DNA from: Oscillospiraceae bacterium
GTDB lineage: Bacteria > Bacillota > Clostridia > Oscillospirales > Oscillospiraceae
Direction: 5' to 3'
Assembly (NCBI GenBank): GCA_902761635.1
Contig: CACWLG010000002.1
Span: 62,001 to 126,000, forward strand
Length of the DNA stretch: 64,000 bases
Made by a program: the position numbers and the translations under genes. The notes under the pieces were generated by a model. The model saw only the letters and a program-made list of their open reading frames with translations. It was not told where the DNA came from and did no database searches. Shown here in pieces: positions 53,754-60,941 of this stretch (its first letter is position 1; every line of letters begins with the position of its first letter).

Positions 53754-55351
53754 TACCGTTTCATCCTCTCTATTCTTTCATTTAGCCGAAGTCCGTTTTT
53801 CATTTGAAAGCTGATGTGCTCGGCATCCTCCACGATAACCCTGCCTACCAGGATATCGAATAGATCACCGTCGAAGGCCGCTATGAAATCAGGGCCAGCG
53901 GATAGATCATCTATCAGTTCCTGCGTCTGCCGTACCGTATTATCTCCCGATGTCTCCATGATACGGTTCTTTTCCTGCTTTGCCTTACGGAGCTGCTCTG
54001 AGATAGCATTGCTGCGAGATATGAAAAGATCAGAATCAACGAGCCCCTGCTGTTTCAGCATGGTAAGAAGTTGATTCTGATTGGTGAGATCCGCTATTCT
54101 TTTGTTCAACTCGATCACTTCGAGACTCCAAAGCATCCTGCGGCTCTTGACCTCCAGATAGGTGGAAATCATCTTTGACAGAATCGGCTCGCCATGATGC
54201 TTCAGTTTATAATAAAGCCGGCAGAAAGCGTCCTCGATGGCCTCCGTGGAAACGGAAGGCATGTCGCAGGCATTGCTGTTTTCATACCGGCTGTTGCAAG
54301 TCCATATTTCAATGTTTCGCGGCTTCCGACGTCTGTATGTCGCGCCACAGCAGCCGCATACGATTTTCCTGTGGAGAAAATGATCCGTATGTGATTCCTG
54401 CCGGGAAACCCTTCTGCGTTTCGAGAGCGCCTGCGCCTTTTCAAAGGTTTCCGGTTCGATAATGGAGGGATTGCTTCCCTCTACATAGTACTTGGGCTTT
54501 TCTCCGTGGTTTCTGGTTTTCTTGTGGGGGAAGGTATCTGTTGTCAGCCATTTTGCCAGCAGTGCGTTTCCTCCATAGCGCTCATTTGATAAGATGTAAT
54601 AAACTGTGGAGCTTTTCCACTCCGCCACATCCGCTCGGGTGGGTGCTTGATTCTGGCGAAGCACCTCAGCGATTTCCTTTCGGCTCATGCCGGATAGATA
54701 CCATGTATATATCTTCCTGACAATATCTGCCTCGGTTTTTTCAATCACCAGTCTGTTCCCCTCAAGCCGAAACCCATACGGTGCCTTGCAGGTGTTGAAC
54801 TCCCCACTCTCCATGCGCTTCTGATAGCTCCAGCGCATGTTGCTGCCGATGGATTCGCTTTCCTTTTGTGCGAGGGACGCCATGACCGCCGTGATCATTT
54901 CGCTGGACATGACTGCGGTATCGATGTTCTCTTTCTCGAAGGCCACGCTGACGCCAATGGCCCGCAGTTCCCGGATGGCCTCCAGGCAGTCCTTTGTGTT
55001 GCGGGCGAAACGGGAGATGGATTTTGTTAGGACGCGGTCGATCAGCCCTCGGCGGCAGTCCGCCATCAGGCGCTGGAAATCGTCGCGCTTCTCCGCCGAG
55101 GTGCCGCTGATCCCTTCGTCGGCGTACACATCCACCAGCTTCCAGTCGCTATGAGCGGCGATCATATCCGTGTAATAGCGGTTTTGTGCGGCATAGGAAT
55201 TTAGCTGTTCATCCGAAGCGGTGCTGACACGGCAGTATGCGGCGACGCGGAGAATAACAGGCTCCGTTTTCTCGTTGGCAGGGATAGTGATAACCCGGCG
55301 TTCACCCTGCTGGATGGCAAGGTTTCCGTTGATATTCAGCATCTTTTCCAT
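53753..55351 (-). CDS. Large serine recombinase (first in the array)
   Basis: 532 residues from ATG 55351 behind GGGAGGTGCGGCC. Resolvase domain: VAAYCRVSTASDEQLNSYAA, YADEGISGTSAEKRDDFQRL, LTKSISRFARNTKDCLEAI. Recombinase domain: CKAPYGFRLEGNRLVIEKTE and YYILSNERYGGNALLAKW. Zinc ribbon: CGCCGATYRRRKP with CDMPS. Then a helical end. Full length and apparently active. It cuts and rejoins DNA at short att sites to insert or excise the element. Confidence 0.95.
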   Translation of the reverse strand: MEKMLNINGNLAIQQGERRVITIPANEKTEPVILRVAAYCRVSTASDEQLNSYAAQNRYYTDMIAAHSDWKLVDVYADEGISGTSAEKRDDFQRLMADCRRGLIDRVLTKSISRFARNTKDCLEAIRELRAIGVSVAFEKENIDTAVMSSEMITAVMASLAQKESESIGSNMRWSYQKRMESGEFNTCKAPYGFRLEGNRLVIEKTEADIVRKIYTWYLSGMSRKEIAEVLRQNQAPTRADVAEWKSSTVYYILSNERYGGNALLAKWLTTDTFPHKKTRNHGEKPKYYVEGSNPSIIEPETFEKAQALSKRRRVSRQESHTDHFLHRKIVCGCCGATYRRRKPRNIEIWTCNSRYENSNACDMPSVSTEAIEDAFCRLYYKLKHHGEPILSKMISTYLEVKSRRMLWSLEVIELNKRIADLTNQNQLLTMLKQQGLVDSDLFISRSNAISEQLRKAKQEKNRIMETSGDNTVRQTQELIDDLSAGPDFIAAFDGDLFDILVGRVIVEDAEHISFQMKNGLRLNERIERMKR

Positions 55352-55423
55352 GGCCGCACCTCCCTTCGCAGCAACAAACAGTACCACAGTTTTTCGGAAA
55401 TAGCTATCAAAAAATGCGTGAAA

Positions 55424-55567
55424 TCAGAGAGAAATAATCAGGTCTGCCTTGGTTTCCGCCGCTATCCTGCGGGCAATCTTCTCGGCCTCATTTCTTGTAA
55501 AGAGACCCTGCTCCATCAAGCCGCGGAGCAGCACGATTACGCCGCAATAGTCAATTCTTGTGTTCAT
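55424..55567 (-). CDS. Small protein at the head of the recombinase operon
   Basis: 47 residues: starts MNTRIDYCGVIVLLRGLMEQ and has GLFTRNEAEKIARRIAAETK, a helix-loop-helix form. CGGAGAATCAAT before the ATG is a proper ribosome site. It lies 72 bases upstream of the first recombinase gene. Short proteins with this GLxTxxEAxxIA pattern are what one would expect for an element-encoded accessory factor, perhaps an excisionase-like helper; that role is a guess. Confidence 0.6.
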   Translation of the reverse strand: MNTRIDYCGVIVLLRGLMEQGLFTRNEAEKIARRIAAETKADLIISL

Positions 55568-55585
55568 ATTGATTCTCCGTGTCTA

Positions 55586-55621
55586 AAAAGGGATGCCCGG
55601 TTTTTGATGCCGGACATCCCT
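55586..55621 (-). terminator. Hairpin upstream of the recombinase operon
   Basis: On the minus strand AGGGATGTCCGG pairs with CCGGGCATCCCT and TTTTTAGAC follows. It would stop read-through from the sigma-like gene into the recombinases. The stretch 55622-55978 is G+C-rich and has no gene I can support. Confidence 0.82.
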
Positions 55622-55978
55622 CAATCTATATTTTGAGATTTTCCGTTGCCTGTATTCGACACTACTTCCCCAGGCGTGGGCGGTCAGCTAAACTGCGGCG
55701 GGCGCCGCACTCCGGGACTCTCACCCCTCCGAGGATCTCTCCGAGCTGCTCCCTTTGCGTAAAGCTGAGGCTGAGCAGGGGTACCATTATAGGCAGAGGA
55801 GGTCTTTGCGAGACGGCCTGCCGGGGCCGCTTTTGGATGGGCTGAACCGCTGGGCACCTTGTTGCCGTTCATTTGATGCGGGATCGCTGTCCCGCACAGG
55901 TGGTCCTGGCGTACCCTCCGCATCGCTCGCTTCTCTGCTGAAGTTATTTAGCTGCCGGATTTGAACTTGTCAAGGAGC

Positions 55979-56007
55979 AGTGAGGGGAAAAGAAAAATCC
56001 CCTCACT
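55979..56007. terminator. Hairpin after the sigma-like gene
   Basis: AGTGAGGGGA (55979-55988) is perfectly inverted at 55998-56007; the loop aaagaaaaa gives a T-rich loop on the minus strand but no T-run follows the stem. Confidence 0.55.
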
Positions 56008-56044
56008 ACTTATCCGAGTTCAGAGAGCATGTGAGCAAAAAAAT

Positions 56045-56461
56045 TTACCGTTCGAATAAAATTTGTAGCTTTCGCAGAATTTGGCGCAGCCTATAACTGA
56101 CAGTTGTTTGTGGGACACCCTCGTGTTTGGAAACCTCGCGCTCTGAAAGGCCGTCGTAATAGATTGCCTGGATCAGCTTTCGATCCTCCTCCGGCAAGAG
56201 AGCTATGCACCGCCGCAGCTTGACAGCCATCATTTCCGCGATAACCCGATCCTCAAAGTTTGATGTCGTTTTATCCGGGAACAGCTCCGCTCCCAGCATA
56301 TCGTCTGTGTCGAACGCATCGTAAGAGAAAACGTGGTTTCGTATGTCCTTTTCCTCTAACGTCCTGCTGTGCCGCTCCATGGACCAGAATGCTTTATAAA
56401 CCTCCTCCGAGACTTCAACGCGAGCCTCGGGTACTCGTATGTAGTATCTCTTGTCTGCCAT
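56045..56461 (-). CDS. Sigma-70 region 4-like regulator of the element
   Basis: 138 residues from ATG 56461 after AGGAGG. The end is a sigma region 4 helix-turn-helix: LRRCIALLPEEDRKLIQAIY, DGLSEREVSKHEGVPQTTVS, YRLRQILRKLQ. The first part (YYIRVPEARVEVSEEVYKAF, WSMERHSRTLEEKD) is typical of small sigma-like proteins carried by conjugative and integrative elements of clostridia. It likely activates element genes. An 11-bp inverted repeat lies directly in its leader. Confidence 0.85.
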   Translation of the reverse strand: MADKRYYIRVPEARVEVSEEVYKAFWSMERHSRTLEEKDIRNHVFSYDAFDTDDMLGAELFPDKTTSNFEDRVIAEMMAVKLRRCIALLPEEDRKLIQAIYYDGLSEREVSKHEGVPQTTVSYRLRQILRKLQILFER

Positions 56462-56479
56462 ATGGCAGTCCTCCTGTCT

Positions 56480-56510
56480 TTTGAGATTTTTAGAATGGGA
56501 AAATCTCAAA
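56480..56510. promoter_or_regulatory. Perfect 11-bp inverted repeat between divergent reading frames
   Basis: TTTGAGATTTT (56480-56490) and AAAATCTCAAA (56500-56510), nine-base spacer. It lies 18 bases before the sigma-like gene on one side and just before a ribosome site on the other. It may be an operator or an RNA hairpin. Confidence 0.55.
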
Positions 56511-56529
56511 AAAACGGAGGGGACCGGCA

Positions 56530-56598
56530 ATGAAACAGAAAAAGAGGAACCAAGACATTATTCAGACAATCTTGATTCCTCGGATTATTCCCTTTTGA
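56530..56598 (+). CDS. Possible 22-residue peptide gene
   Basis: ATG 56530 follows GGAGGGG with a seven-base spacer. The peptide begins MKQKKRNQDIIQ and ends ILIPRIIPF, basic then hydrophobic. It could be a leader peptide or tiny toxin; it could also be chance, since the same bases lie opposite the leader of the sigma-like gene. Confidence 0.35.
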   Translation: MKQKKRNQDIIQTILIPRIIPF

Positions 56599-56706
56599 TG
56601 TTCTTATAGTGAACGAAGAGCGACCTTTCAGGATACACTGCTTACTGGACAAGAAAAGCAGTATTTGTTCCCTTAGAGGCAAGTCAACGTTTCACTTTCT
56701 TTCTAT

Positions 56707-56754
56707 TGATTGTTTATCTGCTGCGCCAGATGATTGTTTACCTGCTGCGCCAGA
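56707..56754 (+). repeat. Two 24-bp direct repeats ahead of the XRE gene
   Basis: TGATTGTTTATCTGCTGCGC-CAGA and TGATTGTTTACCTGCTGCGC-CAGA lie head to tail with one difference, 88 bases before the XRE start. They may be operator half-sites or recombination sites. Confidence 0.6.
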
Positions 56755-56841
56755 AAGTGAACCGCAGTAGATATTTGGTGACATTAGAGGTGATTTATTA
56801 ACCTGCGTATTGAACTTAGAATGTAGCAGAGGTGATCTGCG

Positions 56842-57171
56842 ATGGATGATACGCTTGAGAAGTTTGGTACAGCAGTTAAGACAAAACGTGAAGAACTTGG
56901 CCTTACTCAGGTGGAATTGGGTGAAAAGCTCGGGATTAGCTACCGCACAATCATGAAGGTCGAAAACTTTCAGTCAAATTGCAAATTTGAAACGATTGCC
57001 CTGTTAGCCCAGGGATTGAACATAAGCCTTGATGCTGTTATTTTTTCCACGGCACTGAATGCTGATCAGATTCCAAAGAGCGCTGCAGATTTCTTTGCGG
57101 GGATGTCTCCTGAGAAAGCTTCCAATTACGTTGCAATTCTGGAGGCAATAAAGAGCATGACAGAGTCATAA
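56842..57171 (+). CDS. XRE-family repressor-like regulator
   Basis: 109 residues. Cro/CI helix-turn-helix at 8-65: FGTAVKTKREELGLTQVELG, KLGISYRTIMKVENFQSN, FETIALLAQGLNISLDAVIF. The C-terminal 40 residues (SAADFFAGMSPEKASNYVA) are helical and may dimerise. AGAGGTGAT before the ATG. It reads opposite to the recombinases and sigma-like gene, as expected for the element's repressor, and has its own strong terminator. Confidence 0.88.
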   Translation: MDDTLEKFGTAVKTKREELGLTQVELGEKLGISYRTIMKVENFQSNCKFETIALLAQGLNISLDAVIFSTALNADQIPKSAADFFAGMSPEKASNYVAILEAIKSMTES

Positions 57172-57176
57172 AAAAT

Positions 57177-57217
57177 AAAGCCGAGGGAACAACGATGGTC
57201 TTCGTTCCCTCGGCTTT
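57177..57217. terminator. Intrinsic terminator of the XRE gene
   Basis: AAAGCCGAGGGAAC (57177-57190) is perfectly inverted at 57204-57217, with A- and T-rich flanks on both sides. Confidence 0.88.
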
Positions 57218-57335
57218 ATACTGGGCTGTTGTTATCAAAAAGCGGTTTACCGCGATGTACTCTTTCCTATGGTGAAAAGGTATGCACCAGTTGCTCATCG
57301 CTATTTCTCTCTTTGTGCTTTCTACTCTCTAACAG

Positions 57336-58220
57336 TCAGGAGAAGGCTCCAAAAGGCGGATATCCGCAAGAATTACCATAACAAAATTGTTTGCATAACG
57401 GGAGAAGGAAAAAGCGCCCAATACTGGACGCTTTTCCTTCTCTGGTACGTACTGTTTGACGGTCTGAACGATCTGCGCCGAAGCCGATGTTGCAGAGATT
57501 GGAAAAGCGGTTCTTCCGTATCCGCGCGGCCTTATGCGCTTCCATCTTTTGCGCCGCTTCCTGTTCGGTCTGCTCCTCCACGGCAAAGGAGCGCAGAATG
57601 GTCATAGCGCCAAGCCGCTCCTGCAAAAAGACGCGCAGCCTGCCGTCCTGCTCCTGGACAGATTTGTGCAGGCGCTTGAGCACCCGACGAAACAGCCAGG
57701 TCAGCAGCGTGAGCAGCGCCCCGCCGGGTATGACGATCAGGGCGAAGCGCCGGTCAAGCACGACCAGCATCACGAGAGCGCAGACCAACTTAACGCTCAT
57801 CCCCGCGAGGCCGGGTAAGATTTCCACCATGCTGTTTGCCACGACCACGGCATCGTTGGTCAGGCGGTTGAGCCATTCGGCGGAGTGGACGGCGCTGACA
57901 GCGGCGTAGTCCTTGCGCAGAAGCTGACGGAAAAGCCTCCGCTTGAAGGTGTTTTCCAGACCTGATTTGCCAAGCTCGTTGAGCCAACGGATCACGGCCC
58001 GCAGGGCGAGCTGTCCCGTTATCTGCAGGGCGGCGAAAACCGCGTTTTGCCAAAAGGCCGCGCCATTGCTTATAACCGCCGCGTCCACGATATTTCGGAG
58101 CAAAAGCGCGTAAAGCACCCCGGAAGCCCCAAACAGAGCCTCCGCGAGTGCCAACAGCGCAATGATTCCCTTTTTCCGGCCTGTCACGGTATAGAGCCAG
58201 GCGAGCGTTTTATCTCTCAT
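57336..58220 (-). pseudogene. ABC exporter, membrane half only; ATPase half lost
   Basis: From ATG 58220 the protein has the six-span ABC exporter membrane domain: KGIIALLALAEALFGASGVL, YALLLRNIVDAAVISNG, NAVFAALQITGQLALRAV, RLTNDAVVVANSMVEILPG, SVKLVCALVMLVVLDRRFA, and GAMTILRSFAVEEQTEQEA. Homology stops at RIRKNRFSNLCNIGFGA (about 57485); the frame then runs through unrelated sequence to a stop at 57336. Walker A and B regions are absent, so it cannot transport. The start overlaps the stop of the peptidase-like gene (ATGA). Confidence 0.85.
57401..57442. other. Imperfect inverted repeat at the element border
   Basis: GAGAAGGAAAAAGCG and CGCTTTTCCTTCTC flank 12 bases. It lies some 40 bases from the point where ABC transporter homology ends and may be the terminator of an element transcript or part of the border. 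The remainder of 57218-57484 shows no gene. Confidence 0.5.
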
Positions 58221-58650
58221 CGTTTCCGCTGAATCCACTGGGGTATGCGCCGAACCTTCAGCAGCGCGGCTCTCGCCGGGAAGAAATCGCACCACAGGTG
58301 GGCATACAGCTTCATTTGCGGATCGCTCATGCTGATCTCCCTGCCGTCCCGGATCACGGCCTTCAGCACGCCGAGGATGTGCCGGTCAGTGACGCCAGTT
58401 TCTCTGTTCCAGCGGTTGCCCCCGCAGATCACATAGTCGTGTTCCCGCACCTCCAGTACCCGGTGCAGGACATATTGACCGCTGTCGCGCCTGTAAAAAG
58501 CAATGTCATACTTCTTCGTCTGCCCTCCGGCGGCTCAATGACCAGAAGATTCCTTCCCTCGCGGATAAGGGGTAGCATACTGTCGCCCACATTGGTATAG
58601 ATCAGCCGCCCGTCACGAGCGAGGATTTCCCCGAAGCTGGATCTATTCAT
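58217..58650 (-). pseudogene. S24/S26 signal-peptidase-like gene with a frameshift
   Basis: From ATG 58650 the first part reads GRLIYTNVGDSMLPLIREGR and LLVIEPPEG, the Ser-containing start of a LexA/signal-peptidase fold (SMxP). Near 58535 the frame shifts by one; the other frame continues KKYDIAFYRRDSGQYVLHRV, LEVREHDYVICGGNRWNRE to the stop at 58217-58219, with the VLHRV stretch expected around the second catalytic region. Both parts are needed for one domain. It overlaps pqqD-like and ABC genes at its two ends. It may process the peptide encoded at 60798-60911. Confidence 0.78.
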
Positions 58651-58903
58651 CCAGCGCGCCGATTTTGCGAAGCTCTGTCAGCGCCTTTTCCACATCGGCG
58701 GCAATCACGGCCTCCGGCGCGTCAAAGCGGGCGCACAGGGCTTTGATGATTTCGGCCTCTGTCGTGTCTTTTTTTAAAAGCTCCAGAATGGCGCCCAGGG
58801 TTTTGTTGCCCCGCACAAGACCCGCAAACGCCGCCTTGCCCGTCGGCACAAGCAGACTGTCCTGGGGCGAGTTGTGGATGACGAATTTCTTGCTCAGTTT
58901 CAT
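58643..58903 (-). CDS. PqqD-family protein (peptide-binding RRE type)
   Basis: 86 residues, typical for PqqD. LSKKFVIHNSPQDSLLVPTG gives the first strands, then GNKTLGAILELLKKDTTEAE and IIKALCARFDAPEAVIAADV-EKAL the helices. PqqD-type domains bind leader peptides of ribosomally made modified peptides. GAGGGATAAGAGC precedes ATG 58903. It lies 15 bases after the nucleotidyltransferase-family gene and overlaps the peptidase-like gene by eight bases. Confidence 0.9.
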   Translation of the reverse strand: MKLSKKFVIHNSPQDSLLVPTGKAAFAGLVRGNKTLGAILELLKKDTTEAEIIKALCARFDAPEAVIAADVEKALTELRKIGALDE

Positions 58904-58918
58904 GCTCTTATCCCTCTT

Positions 58919-60091
58919 TCATACGTGATCATCAGAAGCGCGGGCAGCGTTTTTCTCTGCCTTTTTCAGCGCTTTCAGTTCCGCTTTCAGCCGCCCGCTG
59001 AACAGGCGAAGGAACACCCGGTAAAACGGCAGGAGCGGAAGAAAAAACCTGTGCCTGTAGAAGAACGGAAATTCACAGGAGAGGTTCCGGTAGTTCCAGC
59101 TGTTTTTATTGAGCGGCTCCAGAAAGCGCTCCAGGGCATAGCGGAGCTTCCCATAGCCGAAATCGGACAGCCGCCGCTGGACCGCAAGCTCTCTGGACCC
59201 GTATACACCCGAATCCAGGATGGTTTGCAGCGTCTCGTCCTCCGCCGCTGTCAGGGCCTCACCGGAGAACAGATGCTGGGCCAGACTGCGGTTCGTTTCT
59301 TCAAATTCCGCAATGCCCAGCTTCTCCGTTTCCGCTTTCACATAGGCCATATCGAGTTCTTCCTTTTGCAGAAACACATAGGTATCCAGCAGGGAGCGCA
59401 GGCCCGTGCCCTTGTCCGTATAGTGCTTATACGCGTGCGCGGTCATGTAGATATAAAAATCCTCCGGGCTGAAATGCTTTTCATACCCCTCGCCGAGGAG
59501 CCTCGCTTCCACATCCCGGTAGTATTCATACAGCTTCTCATGCAGACCGGGCGCGACCAGGAGCAGGTGCATCTCAAAATTGCTGACCGGTTCCTTGAAA
59601 TAGACGTCATGATGCGCGATGCCGAACTCCTCCATGCGAAAGCCGAGCCCCTCCATGATGCGCCGCACGTCGTCGGCCCGTTTCGCGTCGAACAGGATGT
59701 CGTGGTCGGACATTTCGCGCATACCGAAGCGCGGGTAGTAGTCCTGCAGGATCGTTCCCTTGAGCGGCATGTGCCAGATCCCCGCCGCGTCCATCTCCGC
59801 GAAGATCGCCTCCATGTCGGCGTCCATCAGGGCAATCTTGCGCATGGCCTTTGCCTTTGCCTGCGTGAAGGCGGGATCGTGGACCCCGGCGGATTCCAGC
59901 GCATACGCCACCGCCGCCGTCAGCATATGGCGCTCGGCAACGGTATAGAGCGCCGGTAGATCGAGGGCCTCGACGCGGTCCTTCTCCGGGACGCTTTCCT
60001 TCACGGCGCAGGAGACGAGGTAGATCAAATCATCCAGTGCCGCCCGCTTTTGTTCTCTTGGCATACTCTTTTCACCACATTCCGGTTTCAT
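58919..60091 (-). CDS. Nucleotidyltransferase-family protein (NTP_transf_5 type)
   Basis: About 390 residues. WHMPLKGTILQDYYPRFGMR and EMSDHDILFDAKRADDVRRI hold the family's KG and (S/D)xDxDxL nucleotidyltransferase motif; HHDVYFKEPVSNFEMHLLL supplies a further acidic position; the rest is helical. Such proteins are found in lasso-peptide and similar clusters beside PqqD-type genes. ATG 60091 and ATG 60064 both have only weak ribosome sites; the frame is open to 60175. Confidence 0.86.
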   Translation of the reverse strand: MKPECGEKSMPREQKRAALDDLIYLVSCAVKESVPEKDRVEALDLPALYTVAERHMLTAAVAYALESAGVHDPAFTQAKAKAMRKIALMDADMEAIFAEMDAAGIWHMPLKGTILQDYYPRFGMREMSDHDILFDAKRADDVRRIMEGLGFRMEEFGIAHHDVYFKEPVSNFEMHLLLVAPGLHEKLYEYYRDVEARLLGEGYEKHFSPEDFYIYMTAHAYKHYTDKGTGLRSLLDTYVFLQKEELDMAYVKAETEKLGIAEFEETNRSLAQHLFSGEALTAAEDETLQTILDSGVYGSRELAVQRRLSDFGYGKLRYALERFLEPLNKNSWNYRNLSCEFPFFYRHRFFLPLLPFYRVFLRLFSGRLKAELKALKKAEKNAARASDDHV

Positions 60092-60226
60092 AACAATTCT
60101 TTTCTCACGTCCGGACAGCAAAGCAAGGAATACCGCCGAAGCGGCACTCCCTGCAAAGCCGCTGGACTGATTCACAGACGCTTTCGATCTGTGTATCCAG
60201 CCCGGCGAGGCAACAGACGCCCCGCC

Positions 60227-60775
60227 TTATTTTTTCACAAAGGGCAGGACGACAGGCGGCGCCATCTGCCCGGCGGGCTGATCGACGGGCGCTTCGCCTG
60301 CGTTCGAGTCAGCGAATTCGAAGCCGGCGGCTGTGGCAAAGCGTTCCGCCTCGCTGCCCGCGGCGCCGTAGACGGTCACGTTTTCGCAGCCCTCCAGAGC
60401 CAGATCGTCCACCTTCAATACCGTGGCCGGAATAACGATTTCCCGAAGACTCTTGCTGTCCGCAAAGGCTCTTTTTCCAATCGAAACGACGTTTTCGGAA
60501 ATCTCCACGCGCTGAGCCGCAATGCCCTCAAAGGCGCTTTCCTCGATCAGCGTCAGAGACGCGGGCAGGGCAAGGCTCTCGCTGCCGTCGCCTCCGTTCG
60601 GCGCCGCGCTCCGGAATACCTCGTTTGCGCGCAGCCGCATTTCATCCGGCGTCAGCATCACGACGCTCATACCGTCGGCGATCAAGACCTCCACCTGCAC
60701 GCCGTCCTCCGCATGTGCCGCGGGGGCGAGGCACAAAAGCAGGACAAGAACGAGAAGTATACTGATTTTTTTCAT
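60227..60775 (-). CDS. Small secreted BspA-type LRR protein
   Basis: 182 residues. Signal peptide ISILLVLVLLLCLAPAAHA. The body is LRR_5 repeats: LPASLTLIEESAFEGI, NVVSIGKRAFADSKSLREI, PATVLKVDDLALEGCENVTV, closing with YGAAGSEAERFATAAGFEF, then a Pro-rich tail. No anchor motif. GGAGAGG precedes ATG 60775, 22 bases after the 37-residue peptide gene, so they are co-transcribed. A hairpin at 60204-60226 lies between it and the nucleotidyltransferase-family gene. Confidence 0.8.
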   Translation of the reverse strand: MKKISILLVLVLLLCLAPAAHAEDGVQVEVLIADGMSVVMLTPDEMRLRANEVFRSAAPNGGDGSESLALPASLTLIEESAFEGIAAQRVEISENVVSIGKRAFADSKSLREIVIPATVLKVDDLALEGCENVTVYGAAGSEAERFATAAGFEFADSNAGEAPVDQPAGQMAPPVVLPFVKK

Positions 60776-60797
60776 GATTGCGTTCTTCCTCTCCTTA

Positions 60798-60911
60798 TCA
60801 GCCGTTATTTCCAATGTTTTCCCAGTTTGTAAGACCATCGGCGCTGGTGGTGATGATATCTTCTGTTTCAAAAACGGTGATCTCCATTTTCAGCTCTTCA
60901 TACTGTTCCAT
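60798..60911 (-). CDS. 37-residue peptide with EDIITTS motif, candidate RiPP precursor
   Basis: AAAGGAG seven bases before ATG 60911 is an excellent ribosome site. The peptide starts MEQYEELKMEITVFETEDII and ends TTSADGLTNWENIGNNG. It splits into an acidic leader-like part and a short Thr/Ser/Asn/Gly-rich end. It lies 30 bases after the giant secreted protein gene and upstream of genes for a nucleotidyltransferase-family protein, a PqqD-type binder, a peptidase-like protein and an ABC exporter, which is the arrangement expected of a precursor. Its modification is unknown. Confidence 0.75.
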   Translation of the reverse strand: MEQYEELKMEITVFETEDIITTSADGLTNWENIGNNG

Positions 60912-60941
60912 ATCAATACTCCTTTCCCATGATTCGGATGC

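Larger units (their letters stand above)
50893..57484 (-). mobile_element. Serine-recombinase mobile element, apparently reduced
   Basis: The unit holds a recombinase remnant, three overlapping recombinase genes, a small conserved-looking gene, a sigma-like regulator and an XRE regulator. G+C is lower than in the flanks. The right side meets an ABC transporter gene whose ATPase half is missing (homology stops near 57485). There are no conjugation genes, so it is either a small element or the remains of a larger one. The exact att sites could not be found by eye. Confidence 0.65.

Noticed and set aside
55684-55923. 79-codon minus-strand frame between the recombinase operon and sigma-like gene
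   Set aside because: Arg/Pro/Gly-rich, no proper ribosome site, no recognisable fold; typical of a chance frame in G+C-rich DNA.
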